A DNA stretch of 38,478 bases, taken from assembly GCA_945957075.1 (NCBI GenBank), contig CAMFJP010000001.1, forward strand, positions 1 to 38,478. The letters are read 5' to 3'. A program made the translations under genes and the position numbers. Of this stretch, positions 15,591 through 23,518 are shown in pieces; the stretch's first letter is position 1; the number at the start of each line of letters is the position of its first letter. The notes beneath the pieces were generated by a model that had not been told where the DNA came from, ran no database searches, and worked only from the letters and a program-made list of their open reading frames with translations. Source of the stretch: an uncultured Chlamydiae bacterium (GTDB taxonomy: Bacteria; Chlamydiota; Chlamydiia; Chlamydiales; Rhabdochlamydiaceae).

Positions 15591-18163
15591 GCAAAAGCCT
15601 CGTCCATTAGTATTTTATATTGCATATCGTGCAGGGCATGCAAGCCTACAGCTGGAGATGCTGCAACCGCTCTTCCAACATATTTTAGCTTTGGCATTAA
15701 AGCCCGCATATATGTTGCAGCGCCCATATTTGCGGGCTCTTCTTGAACCCATGTGGGATCGATATGGTATTTCTTGACTATAAGATCTATTTCTTTCTGT
15801 GGGAAGGGATAAAGCTGCTCTATTCTAACAATCGCGATATCGTCTACCCCCCGTTTTTCTTTTTCTTTGACAAGATCGTAGTATATTTTTCCAGAACAAA
15901 GCAGCAACTTCCTGGTTGATTGCACAGCTGCAGGATCATCCAGAATAGGTGTAAAACAGCCTGTAAGGAGAGCCTCTTTAGAGCTGCGCACCATAGGATG
16001 TCTTAAAAGAGCTTTTGGAGTAAAAATAATAAGAGGGTTTTCTGCATCCACCTGTCTTCGTAAAACATGAAATAGTTGCGCTGGGGTTGTAGGATTTACT
16101 ACGCACATATTATTTTGTCCACATAGCTGTAAAAAACGCTCGATACGAGCTGACGAGTGCTCGGGGCCCTGTCCTTCATATCCATGCGGAAGCATGAGCG
16201 TCAAAGGCGAGCCTTGAGCCCATTTTTGTTTTGAAGCTGCAAGATACTGATCAATAACGATTTGTGCTCCATTGGCAAAATCCCCAAACTGCGCCTCCCA
16301 AATCACAAGAGAGCGCGTATATACGGTACTATAACCAAATTCAAATCCCAAAACCGCATATTCCGAAAGGGGAGAATTATAGACCTCAAAAGGAGCCTGT
16401 CCCTCACGAATATGTGCTAAAGGGCAATAGCTGCTGCCTGTTTTTTGATCGATCCATATGCTATGACGATGGGAAAAGGTACCCCGTCCTGCGTCCTGCC
16501 CAGATAGCCTGACATGAATCCCCTCATCGACTAAAGAGCCGTAGGCTAGCATCTCAGCAGTTGCCCAATCAACAAAGTCATTAAAGGCTTTTCTTCTCTC
16601 CTGCATAAGCTTTTCTATCTTTGAATGTGCGCAAAACCCTTCGGGGATTTTCGTACAGGCCTCCAACAGAAAATAGGCTCTATCCTCAGAAATCTTTGTT
16701 TCTTTGGGCTCTTTAGCAGGCTGCGACTCTTTTGGCTGTGGTGTATGGGTAGAAATGTGATCTAGCGCCGCCTGCAGCTGCCTTTTAAACGCCTCTTCAT
16801 CAAGAAGAGCCTCTTCGTGCGTAAGAGCACCCTGTTCCACAAGTTTTTGCGTATAGATGGCGCGTACAGAGCGTTTTGCGCGCACCTTCTGATACATTAG
16901 GGGCTGAGTAAACGCTGGTTCATCACTTTCATTATGGCCATATTTTCTATACCCATTAAGATCAATAAAGACATCGCATGAAAATCTGTGCTTTATCCTC
17001 ATTGCCAACATTGCTGCAATTACGCACTCTTCTGGATCCTCTGCATTCACATGCAATACAGGAGCGCCAAAAGAGCGCGCTATATCTGTACAGTATCTTG
17101 TAGATCTAGACTCTTCTGGTTTGGCTGTAAAGCCCACTTGATTATTTACAACAATGTGAATTGTTCCCTGTGTTCCATAGCCCTGTAAACCCTGAAGCTG
17201 CATGGTTTCATATACAACCCCCTGCCCTGCAAGCGCCGCATCACCATGAATTAAAATAGGGTAAGAGCGCTCTCCACGCTTTTGCAAAGCAAACACCTGG
17301 CCTTCGACAACAGGATCAACAGATTCTAAATGACTTGGATTTGCAGCAAGAAAAAGACGCGCTGTCTTTCCATTCCTACACTGCAAGGACCCAGAATATC
17401 CCTTGTGATACTTCACATCTCCTGTACCCTCAAATAGTCCTGGCTTATAATAGTCTTCGAACTCACAAAAAATATCCGCATACGATTTACCCATAATATT
17501 TGTCAGAACATTCAATCGACCTCGATGACTCATACCGATAACTGCGCTCTCAAAACCTAAAAGAGCTCCCTCTGTAATTAAAAAACGCAGCATGGGAATT
17601 AAAGTCTCAGAACCCTCTAAGGAAAATCTTTTTTGCCCGACGTACTTAGTATGCAAAAAGGCTTCCAGAAGCTCTGCGCTATGCAGCATCTGCATTATTT
17701 CCCTTTTGTCTTCCAAAGATAAATGAATAGCACTCTCTGGTTCGATCATACTTTGGATATACCGCTCAAGATCACCGCCAAGTCCCATGTATTCGATGCC
17801 TCTATGCCCACAGTAGATACTCTTTAGCATCTCTATGAGCTTGCCAATCTGGATAGTTTCTATTTTACAAAACCCACAAGAAGAGACCGCCTCGTGCATA
17901 TCGTTAAATCCCCAAAACGAGGGGGATAATTGAACCGGAAGCGCTGGAATATCACTAAGAGGGTCTATGTGTGCTGCAAGGTGACCGTATACGCGATAGG
18001 CATCAATAAGACCCAAAACGTGGGCCCCTCTATTTTCCTCCGCCACGATTTGCGGTTTTATTTCAATCTGATCGAAAAAAGAGCGCCATGAAGGGTCAAT
18101 ACTTTCAGGACTTATTAGGTATGCTTGATACAAAGAATCTAAAAAATCTAACTGTGTTTCCAT
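15587..18163 (-). CDS. sucA: 2-Oxoglutarate dehydrogenase E1
   Basis: This is the thiamine-diphosphate enzyme that decarboxylates 2-oxoglutarate and loads the lipoyl group of SucB. It is 858 aa long, shorter than the E. coli enzyme of about 930. Recognisable blocks are GMSHRGRLNVL (about 212), KYHKGYS, NPSHLESVDPVVEGQ, HGDAALAGQGVVYE, the ThDP region YRKYGHNESDEPAF, and HRHSIWIDQKTG in the C-terminal half. The N-terminus LDFLDSLYQAYLISPES is the typical E2-contacting helix. It overlaps sucB by 4 bases and lies 46 bases after the HEAT-repeat gene, so all may be in one transcript. Confidence 0.97.
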   Translation of the reverse strand: METQLDFLDSLYQAYLISPESIDPSWRSFFDQIEIKPQIVAEENRGAHVLGLIDAYRVYGHLAAHIDPLSDIPALPVQLSPSFWGFNDMHEAVSSCGFCKIETIQIGKLIEMLKSIYCGHRGIEYMGLGGDLERYIQSMIEPESAIHLSLEDKREIMQMLHSAELLEAFLHTKYVGQKRFSLEGSETLIPMLRFLITEGALLGFESAVIGMSHRGRLNVLTNIMGKSYADIFCEFEDYYKPGLFEGTGDVKYHKGYSGSLQCRNGKTARLFLAANPSHLESVDPVVEGQVFALQKRGERSYPILIHGDAALAGQGVVYETMQLQGLQGYGTQGTIHIVVNNQVGFTAKPEESRSTRYCTDIARSFGAPVLHVNAEDPEECVIAAMLAMRIKHRFSCDVFIDLNGYRKYGHNESDEPAFTQPLMYQKVRAKRSVRAIYTQKLVEQGALTHEEALLDEEAFKRQLQAALDHISTHTPQPKESQPAKEPKETKISEDRAYFLLEACTKIPEGFCAHSKIEKLMQERRKAFNDFVDWATAEMLAYGSLVDEGIHVRLSGQDAGRGTFSHRHSIWIDQKTGSSYCPLAHIREGQAPFEVYNSPLSEYAVLGFEFGYSTVYTRSLVIWEAQFGDFANGAQIVIDQYLAASKQKWAQGSPLTLMLPHGYEGQGPEHSSARIERFLQLCGQNNMCVVNPTTPAQLFHVLRRQVDAENPLIIFTPKALLRHPMVRSSKEALLTGCFTPILDDPAAVQSTRKLLLCSGKIYYDLVKEKEKRGVDDIAIVRIEQLYPFPQKEIDLIVKKYHIDPTWVQEEPANMGAATYMRALMPKLKYVGRAVAASPAVGLHALHDMQYKILMDEAFA

Positions 18164-18209
18164 ACTCTTATCTGATCAATTCTTGTATTTTATGAAAACA
18201 ACTTTTCCT

Positions 18210-19919
18210 TCAGTGATAAATACATTGGATGATTGCAGACGCTGCAACAACACGCATGTTTTGCGAAGAGCCCTGTAGAATACTAAGAAGAAAAGGGAGC
18301 GCTTGTTTGTCGCCGATGTGTCCAAGCGCTTCAAGAATATGAACTTGCATCTCTTTATCAAGGTGTGGATAGGCATTTTGCAACACAGAAATAGCGGCAG
18401 GCTCACCTCCAAGAAAACTTAAAATTAAAGCTGCCTGCACCCGCACTTTTTGATCTGCATCCTCAAGTAGCTTTTGTACACTTTCCAGCGCTCCCTCTCC
18501 TCCCTCTTCCAGCAAAATACCAGCAGCCATCCCTGATGTTGCCCACGCATGAGACTGTAAAAAGCTATAAACAGCCTCCTCAGCACGCGGATGGCGTAGC
18601 ATGCTCAAAACGGAAAGAATATCGAGGCGCACCCACTGGTCGACCGCCTGGGGATACTGTGCTACCCCTTCGATGTGTCTTAACTTTGTAGGAGCCAAAG
18701 AACGAAATAAAGAACACAAACTTGCATCCCACATCCACAATGTTTTTTCTTGCAACGCCTTAAAAAGAGCATTGCAGGCAAGATCCAATTGCTCTCTATG
18801 TCCAATAAGTCCTAAAGCTAAATTCACAGAAACATACGGATCTTGCATATCTGATAAAAGCTGTCCACTAAGCTCTATCCCATTTCTTCCCGATGCTGCA
18901 AGCGCTGCGGAGGCAAGTCTGCGCAGATCTGTTCTATCTCCCATAATCCACTTTGTAAAATAAGCAGATGCCCAAGGCTCGTTAAAGAGCATGCCAAGCC
19001 ACGCAGCGCCAACAGCCACCTCAAATGCCGGATCCTTTTCTGCAATATGCTCCACATCGATATAGACTCTTAACATACCAAGGCTACAAAGAGCTGCAAG
19101 GCGCACCTCTGCAGATCTATCCTGACAAAGATCGATCAAAATGCAAACCTTATCCACACGATCAAGATAGGCAATCATATGGCACGCTAGCTGTCTTAAT
19201 CCAGCTCTTGGACTTTTAGCAAAGAGAGTAAATGCGCTGTCATCCATATCGGCATAGATATGGACCAGCGATTCAATTGCAACCTGCTTTTCTTCCATTG
19301 AAGATTTGGGGTCTGCTACAATGCGCTCTAAAATAGGAGTCGCTGCTTTAACATGTAAAGCACCAAGAGAGCGCATGACCTCCAACCTCACAAACCAGTT
19401 CTTTTCTTGTCTTGCCAAGCGCAGTAACTCTTCGCGCAGCGGCGCATCCCCAAAACGAGCAGAGAATCTGGCAGCTAAAGCACGCAGCCAAGCATTAGAT
19501 CCCCTAAGATGCTTTAATAAAACAGCAATTGCCTTAGCGTCCCTAGTAGAACAAACGCCCAAAAGAGCATATAAGCGCACAGGCAGCTGCTGCGAACTCT
19601 CTGCTGCTACAAGCACGCCCCAAGCAAGCTCTTCTATCAACGCTTGGTCTGTCTGATCCTCTAAGCCGTGCCATATACGCAGAGCATCTTCAATCCTCCC
19701 CTCTTTACATAGAGACATTAAGAGCATGCGCTGCAATTTGGCGTCATCTGGATCAAGACAAAGGGCCTCCTTTACCTCTGCTGTCGCAGAAGGATAATCC
19801 CCAAGGGCCCAGTGGGCCTGAACCCGTTGGAGTACAGAGCCCTGGCCAAAAACAGGAAATGTAATACACAACATCAAAATGAAACAGTTAACACAGACTA
19901 GAAAGATGGCGCCCTCCAA
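18210..19919 (-). CDS. Secreted HEAT-repeat protein with short TPR region
   Basis: The frame opens with a TTG codon (19917-19919) just after CACCTCC, giving 569 aa and a clear signal peptide (hydrophobic 5-20, cleavage near FGQG at 24-26). Starting at the later ATG (19874) would remove most of the signal, so the TTG or a nearby GTG is preferred. Residues 28-80 look like a TPR pair (ALGDYPSATAEVKEALCLDP). The rest is a series of HEAT repeats of about 30-32 residues, for example NWFVRLEVMRSLGAL, RSAEVRLAALCSLGML and QKVRVQAALILSFLG. Such solenoids are scaffolds; no enzyme motif is visible. It overlaps the HIT gene by 32 bases. Confidence 0.8.
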   Translation of the reverse strand: MEGAIFLVCVNCFILMLCITFPVFGQGSVLQRVQAHWALGDYPSATAEVKEALCLDPDDAKLQRMLLMSLCKEGRIEDALRIWHGLEDQTDQALIEELAWGVLVAAESSQQLPVRLYALLGVCSTRDAKAIAVLLKHLRGSNAWLRALAARFSARFGDAPLREELLRLARQEKNWFVRLEVMRSLGALHVKAATPILERIVADPKSSMEEKQVAIESLVHIYADMDDSAFTLFAKSPRAGLRQLACHMIAYLDRVDKVCILIDLCQDRSAEVRLAALCSLGMLRVYIDVEHIAEKDPAFEVAVGAAWLGMLFNEPWASAYFTKWIMGDRTDLRRLASAALAASGRNGIELSGQLLSDMQDPYVSVNLALGLIGHREQLDLACNALFKALQEKTLWMWDASLCSLFRSLAPTKLRHIEGVAQYPQAVDQWVRLDILSVLSMLRHPRAEEAVYSFLQSHAWATSGMAAGILLEEGGEGALESVQKLLEDADQKVRVQAALILSFLGGEPAAISVLQNAYPHLDKEMQVHILEALGHIGDKQALPFLLSILQGSSQNMRVVAASAIIQCIYH

Positions 19920-20223
19920 GGAGGTGGAAATGCAAATGAAATACCGTTTGGCCAGCCTCTATGCCACTATTGGTCACAAGACGATAACCCTCTGCAATAC
20001 CCAGCCTGTCCGCCAAAATTTGCGCAACACGCACAATTTCAGAAACCAAATAAAAATCCTTTTCTTCAAGAGACTGAATATTTTCAACGGGTTTTTTAGA
20101 AACAATAAGAATGTGCACAGGCGCCGCCGGCGCAATATCTTCAAAAGCAATTACATGTTCATTTTCAAAAACCTTTTTACAAGGAAGCTCTCCCCGAATA
20201 ATTTTTGCAAATATAGTTGTCAT
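19888..20223 (-). CDS. HIT-family nucleotide hydrolase (HinT-like)
   Basis: HinT-type proteins hydrolyse purine nucleoside phosphoramidates and related adenylates. The 111-aa sequence starts TIFAKIIRGELPCKKVFE and carries the histidine triad at 96, 98 and 100 (HLHFHLLGG). The C-terminal tail after GGR is HLSSLC instead of the WPPG-like ending common in homologues. That may be natural or reflect the overlap with the next gene. It overlaps the MYG1 gene by 4 bases; a HIT-MYG1 pair is also what I recall from Chlamydia (CT385/CT386). Confidence 0.93.
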   Translation of the reverse strand: MTTIFAKIIRGELPCKKVFENEHVIAFEDIAPAAPVHILIVSKKPVENIQSLEEKDFYLVSEIVRVAQILADRLGIAEGYRLVTNSGIEAGQTVFHLHFHLLGGRHLSSLC

Positions 20224-21086
20224 CCATTTCCTTCTATTTTTTTTAAAGCGCGCAGAGCATCTTCTTTAGACTCCCATACAGAAATAAAACGCCCCTTGTG
20301 ACAAAAAATCGCCCCAGAAATTCCAGTCACACGCTGGAGAGCTTCTCCTTCAAGACCCGACCACGACTCTGGCTGCTGCATACGCACCTGCATACGCTCT
20401 TGCAATGTAGGAGGAATACCACGCAATTTCCAATGGGACCCAGAGGGCATAATCACAAAACGCGCCGGATGCGTATCGCCTCCTAAATCAAAAAAACTTT
20501 CCATCCAAGGAATAGCATGCGAAAACAGTAAGTATGACCCCTGCTTTTCCATCACAGAAGCAACCTGTTCCCTACAGGATTCTATGTAAAGGAAGCGAGC
20601 GTATACACGTTTAAGATGTCCCAACACAAAATCCAGGGCAGAAAAAAAAGCGTTTTCGATTTCCTCATCAGACGCCTCATATACAGCCGGCATAAAATTA
20701 CTAACGATGTGAGATAAAGTACAAGTACCAATCTCTGCTGTAATTTTACCATTATCATAATCATCAACACCTTTCAGAAGAGCTTCTTCCAGGAATTTAT
20801 GTGCATGACGCGGCATGATCCCCGTATCTCTAAGATACTCCCCTACCATGCCAGCACTACTAAGAGGCCCTGTATACGTAGGTTGATGATGATCAAACCG
20901 GCGCCTTTCTGCGTCGTAGACGCCCCCCACATCACACACATAAGCGCAGCTGGCAAGAGCAGCGCTGTCTCGCGTTCTAATGATTTTATCAACATCGATC
21001 AGATCAAACAGCAAAAGCAGTGCGCACGCTGTTACCTCATCCGCATGAAACGTGCCACTATGCGTACCAAAACTACGTGGAACCAT
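20220..21086 (-). CDS. MYG1-family predicted metal-dependent hydrolase
   Basis: MYG1 proteins are DHH-like; the eukaryotic member is reported to be a 3'-5' RNA exonuclease in nucleus and mitochondria. The 288-aa sequence has the family signatures THSGTFHADEV (8-18), CDVGGVYD (51-58), RRFDHHQ, and VDDYDNG near 112, which supply metal ligands. It has a normal N-terminus but is slightly shorter than eukaryotic members. It starts the minus-strand run leading to HIT, the HEAT protein and sucA-sucB. A 7-bp palindrome lies just upstream, downstream of a likely -10 box. Confidence 0.9.
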   Translation of the reverse strand: MVPRSFGTHSGTFHADEVTACALLLLFDLIDVDKIIRTRDSAALASCAYVCDVGGVYDAERRRFDHHQPTYTGPLSSAGMVGEYLRDTGIMPRHAHKFLEEALLKGVDDYDNGKITAEIGTCTLSHIVSNFMPAVYEASDEEIENAFFSALDFVLGHLKRVYARFLYIESCREQVASVMEKQGSYLLFSHAIPWMESFFDLGGDTHPARFVIMPSGSHWKLRGIPPTLQERMQVRMQQPESWSGLEGEALQRVTGISGAIFCHKGRFISVWESKEDALRALKKIEGNG

Positions 21087-21115
21087 GCCTATTACCTAAT
21101 GCGTTTACAACGCAT

Positions 21116-21143
21116 CTTATACTATTTATGATAAATAATACAA
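21116..21143 (-). promoter_or_regulatory. Possible promoter for MYG1-HIT run
   Basis: On the minus strand, TTGTAT (21138-21143) and TATAAG (21116-21121) are spaced 16 bases apart. The -35 box is poor. The inverted repeat 21099-21115 directly follows the -10 box, an operator-like position. Confidence 0.35.
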
Positions 21144-21263
21144 AACGTCTTCCACACATCGTGCTGATGATCGAATCTTGAGTTTATAATCCTATGACCG
21201 GTTATGTTATGTGAAGGGTAGACAAAATCTGAAATAAGAAGTTATAACTGATCCATAGCACAT

Positions 21264-21427
21264 TAGACCTCTTGCATAACTCGCTTTGCTTGGTAACGCT
21301 TGTGATTTTTGAGCAGCTTTAAACCGAAATTTCGAGGTAATATTGAGACATATTGCCGAGAAATTTGGGTTTAAAGCTGACAAAAAGCGCGGCGCTACCA
21401 AACAAATGAAGCTATGCAAGAGGTCTA
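21264..21427. repeat. 164-bp imperfect palindrome, MITE-like element
   Basis: The outer 15 bases are a perfect inverted repeat, TAGACCTCTTGCATA (21264-21278) with TATGCAAGAGGTCTA (21413-21427). The homology continues inward through CTTGGTAACGC versus GCGCTACCAAAC, GCAGCTTTAAACC versus GGTTTAAAGCTG, and GGTAATAT versus ATATTGCC, leaving a loop of about 6 bases near 21346. The arms are about 80 bases each with mismatches and small gaps. No transposase is present. A TA dinucleotide flanks each end of GACCTC...GAGGTC, which would fit a TA target duplication but is also part of the palindrome. It ends 22 bases before the small secreted-protein gene. Confidence 0.8.
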
Positions 21428-21449
21428 TTAAACTAAGGATGTATTTTCT

Positions 21450-21683
21450 ATGCGCAAATATTATATACCCAGCATCCTAATCGCAACATTGATTTTAGGA
21501 ACTGCGCGAGCAGAAGAGGCTCCACATGTTGTAAAAGTAGAAAAACATGAAAACACCTCTCAAAAAGCCGCAAAAGCACAAAGAAGAAAAAATATCGCGC
21601 TTGCAGTCTGCGCTGTTGCAGCAGCAGTTGCAGTCGCTTGCATCGTAGCGCACAACGATGGACACCACGGACACAATAACTAA
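21450..21683 (+). CDS. Small secreted or membrane protein with histidine-rich tail (77 aa)
   Basis: I do not recognise the family. Residues 1-21 are a clear Sec signal (basic start, IPSILIATLILGTA, cleavage near ARA-EE). A charged lysine-rich stretch (22-47) follows, then a hydrophobic segment (about 48-67, ALAVCAVAAAVAVACIV) and a tail HNDGHHGHNN with four histidines that could bind metal. The ATG has an AAGGA site about 11 bases upstream. It is 14 bases ahead of transaldolase, so it is likely co-transcribed. The palindromic element directly upstream may supply or disturb its leader. Confidence 0.7.
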   Translation: MRKYYIPSILIATLILGTARAEEAPHVVKVEKHENTSQKAAKAQRRKNIALAVCAVAAAVAVACIVAHNDGHHGHNN

Positions 21684-21697
21684 GGTAATACTTAACT

Positions 21698-22642
21698 ATG
21701 AATACACTAGAACAACTAAAGACATTGACAACGATTGTCGCAGACACAGGCGAATTTGCGGAAATAAACAAATACAAACCCACAGATGCTACAACAAATC
21801 CCTCCCTTATCTTTGCAGCCTCAAAACTGCCACCCTATAGGCCTCTTATTGACGAAGCGATTGCTTATGGCAAAAAAAAAGGAAAAAATCCTCAAGAACA
21901 AAAGCACTATGCTCTAGATAAGGTTTTTGTAAACTTCGGACTAGAAATTTTAAAAATCGTCCCAGGAAGAGTCTCTACCGAAGTCGATGCGCGCCTCTCT
22001 TTTGATATAGAAGCCAGCATACACAAAGCAAAAAACATCATCTCCTTATACGAAGATTCTGGAATCGACAGAAAGCGCGTTCTGATCAAATTAGCATCGA
22101 CATGGGAGGGCGTATGTGCAGCAAGGGAGCTGGAAAAAGAGGGGATCCACTGCAATATGACCCTACTATTTAGCCTGCCGCAAGCGATTGCATGCGCTAC
22201 AGCTGGTGCGACGCTTATCTCCCCCTTTGTAGGGCGCATTCTCGATTGGTACAAAAAACAGACAGGAAAGTCATCTTATGCTCCAGAAGAAGATCCTGGG
22301 GTGCTCTCTGTCACACAAATCTATAATTACTATAAAAAAATGGGCCTATCTACCCAAATTATGGGCGCCTCTTTCCGAAATGTAGAAGAAATCATCGAGC
22401 TTGCAGGCTGCGATTTGCTTACAGTATCCCCACCCCTTCTTCAGCAATTAAGCACCATGCAACATCCAATCGTCCGAAAATTAGACCCTGAAAAAGCACG
22501 CGCAATGCCCATTCAGCCCCTAAACATCGATGAAAAAACATTTCGATGGATGCTCTGTGAAAACGCCATGGCAATGGAAAAACTCGGCGAGGGAATCCGT
22601 AACTTTGCCAAGGATATCGTACTCTTAGAGGAGATTTTATGA
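21698..22642 (+). CDS. tal: Transaldolase
   Basis: Transaldolase moves a dihydroxyacetone unit between sugar phosphates in the non-oxidative pentose phosphate pathway. The 314-aa sequence is a full-length TalB-type enzyme. It shows KPTDATTNPSLI (27-38), GRVSTEVDARLSFD, and the Schiff-base lysine in LIKLASTWEG (near residue 130), followed by CNMTLLFSLPQA and ISPFVGRILDW. It starts 14 bases after the small secreted-protein gene, and its stop overlaps the next ATG (ATGA). The flanking genes are not sugar enzymes, so the operon is not functionally obvious. Confidence 0.97.
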   Translation: MNTLEQLKTLTTIVADTGEFAEINKYKPTDATTNPSLIFAASKLPPYRPLIDEAIAYGKKKGKNPQEQKHYALDKVFVNFGLEILKIVPGRVSTEVDARLSFDIEASIHKAKNIISLYEDSGIDRKRVLIKLASTWEGVCAARELEKEGIHCNMTLLFSLPQAIACATAGATLISPFVGRILDWYKKQTGKSSYAPEEDPGVLSVTQIYNYYKKMGLSTQIMGASFRNVEEIIELAGCDLLTVSPPLLQQLSTMQHPIVRKLDPEKARAMPIQPLNIDEKTFRWMLCENAMAMEKLGEGIRNFAKDIVLLEEIL

Positions 22643-23352
22643 AGCTATCTAGCATCATTCTCATTATTATTATAGCCCTTGTAGCGCTGGCTTTTGTGGG
22701 GTGGTCAAAGGCCCCCGATTGGATATCCGCGCGCCTAAGTAAGGGCATGCAGGTCAAGGTTGTCATCGATGATATAGACCTTGCAACCCATGCAATCACT
22801 GTCCAAAAAGTATCGATTGGCAGCCCAAAGGGCTCTCTTCTACCCAAGTCCTTTTCCTGTGAACGCATTCTTTTAGAGGCGCCTCTAACACGTTACTTAG
22901 ATCAACACGTAGACATCGAACAAATTAATCTTGATCATGTCTACCTAGGCTTGGAATTTGAGGCTAAAGGCTCCAAAGAGGGCAATTGGAGCACGATCAT
23001 GCGTAATATGAAAACGTCCTCGCCAGCCACTATACAGCCTCAAGAGACTAGCAAAACATCGCGCTCTGTTCTTATTAAAAAACTTGTTATCACAGATATT
23101 GCAATAGACCTTGTCTATAAAAACGAAGGGGGAACAGTCCGTCATCTCGCCCCAATCGATCGTTTAGAATTTACAAATATCTCGTCTGAAGGGGGCATCC
23201 CAGCCGACCAAATCACACAGCTTGTCCTGGCACAGACCCTACGGTCTGTATTTGAAAAAGAAAACTTGGAAAACATGCTCGAAGATGTCTTTAACATGCC
23301 AAAAACCACTTTAGAGCAATTCACAGGACCCTTCAAAAGTCTATTCAACTAA
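22639..23352 (+). CDS. Membrane-anchored AsmA/DUF748-like protein
   Basis: The 237-aa protein has one N-terminal hydrophobic segment (about 5-24) without a clear cleavage site, so it is probably anchored with the rest in the periplasm. The body has the pattern of short AsmA-like proteins: a beta-rich stretch such as VVIDDIDLATHAITVQKVSIG, then LEAPLTRYLDQHVDIEQINLDHVYL, and NWSTIMRNM. AsmA-type proteins are linked to lipid transport and outer-membrane biogenesis. Similarity is judged from pattern only, so the family call is tentative. It overlaps the tal stop by 4 bases and ends at a terminator. Confidence 0.65.
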   Translation: MKLSSIILIIIIALVALAFVGWSKAPDWISARLSKGMQVKVVIDDIDLATHAITVQKVSIGSPKGSLLPKSFSCERILLEAPLTRYLDQHVDIEQINLDHVYLGLEFEAKGSKEGNWSTIMRNMKTSSPATIQPQETSKTSRSVLIKKLVITDIAIDLVYKNEGGTVRHLAPIDRLEFTNISSEGGIPADQITQLVLAQTLRSVFEKENLENMLEDVFNMPKTTLEQFTGPFKSLFN

Positions 23353-23358
23353 TATTTG

Positions 23359-23397
23359 AACAGTTCACTACCTTCTCGGTCGTGAACTGTTATTTTT
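23359..23397 (+). terminator. Rho-independent terminator after tal unit
   Basis: The arms AACAGTTCAC (23359-23368) and GTGAACTGTT (23382-23391) pair perfectly with a 13-base loop and are followed by TTTTT (23393-23397). The sequence from here to 23518 is very AT-rich and contains no gene. Confidence 0.8.
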
Positions 23398-23518
23398 CTA
23401 TAACATTCTTCAATACACATAGTTACAACAATCTTTTATTAAAAAAAGCAATATAATGTTGTTATATGTAGATTTTAGTATAACTACTGTAATTTTTAAT
23501 AAAAAAATGAGATTAACT

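Larger units (their letters stand above)
21087..21449. other. Gene-free spacer of 363 bases
   Basis: No convincing gene is seen. It holds a 7-bp inverted repeat ATGCGTT-TAC-AACGCAT (21099-21115), a probable promoter for MYG1 on the minus strand, a perfect TATAAT on the plus strand (21185-21190) without a good -35 box, and the 164-bp palindromic element. The 70-codon minus-strand frame at 21207-21419 lies mostly inside the palindrome and looks like chance. Confidence 0.7.

Noticed and set aside
21207..21419. 70-codon minus-strand frame in the palindromic element, possible transposase remnant
   Set aside because: Most of it is encoded by the two arms of the palindrome and shows no transposase motif such as DDE or HTH.
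22419..22868. 149-codon minus-strand frame across tal and the AsmA-like gene
   Set aside because: It crosses two real genes on the opposite strand and has no ribosome site or family resemblance.
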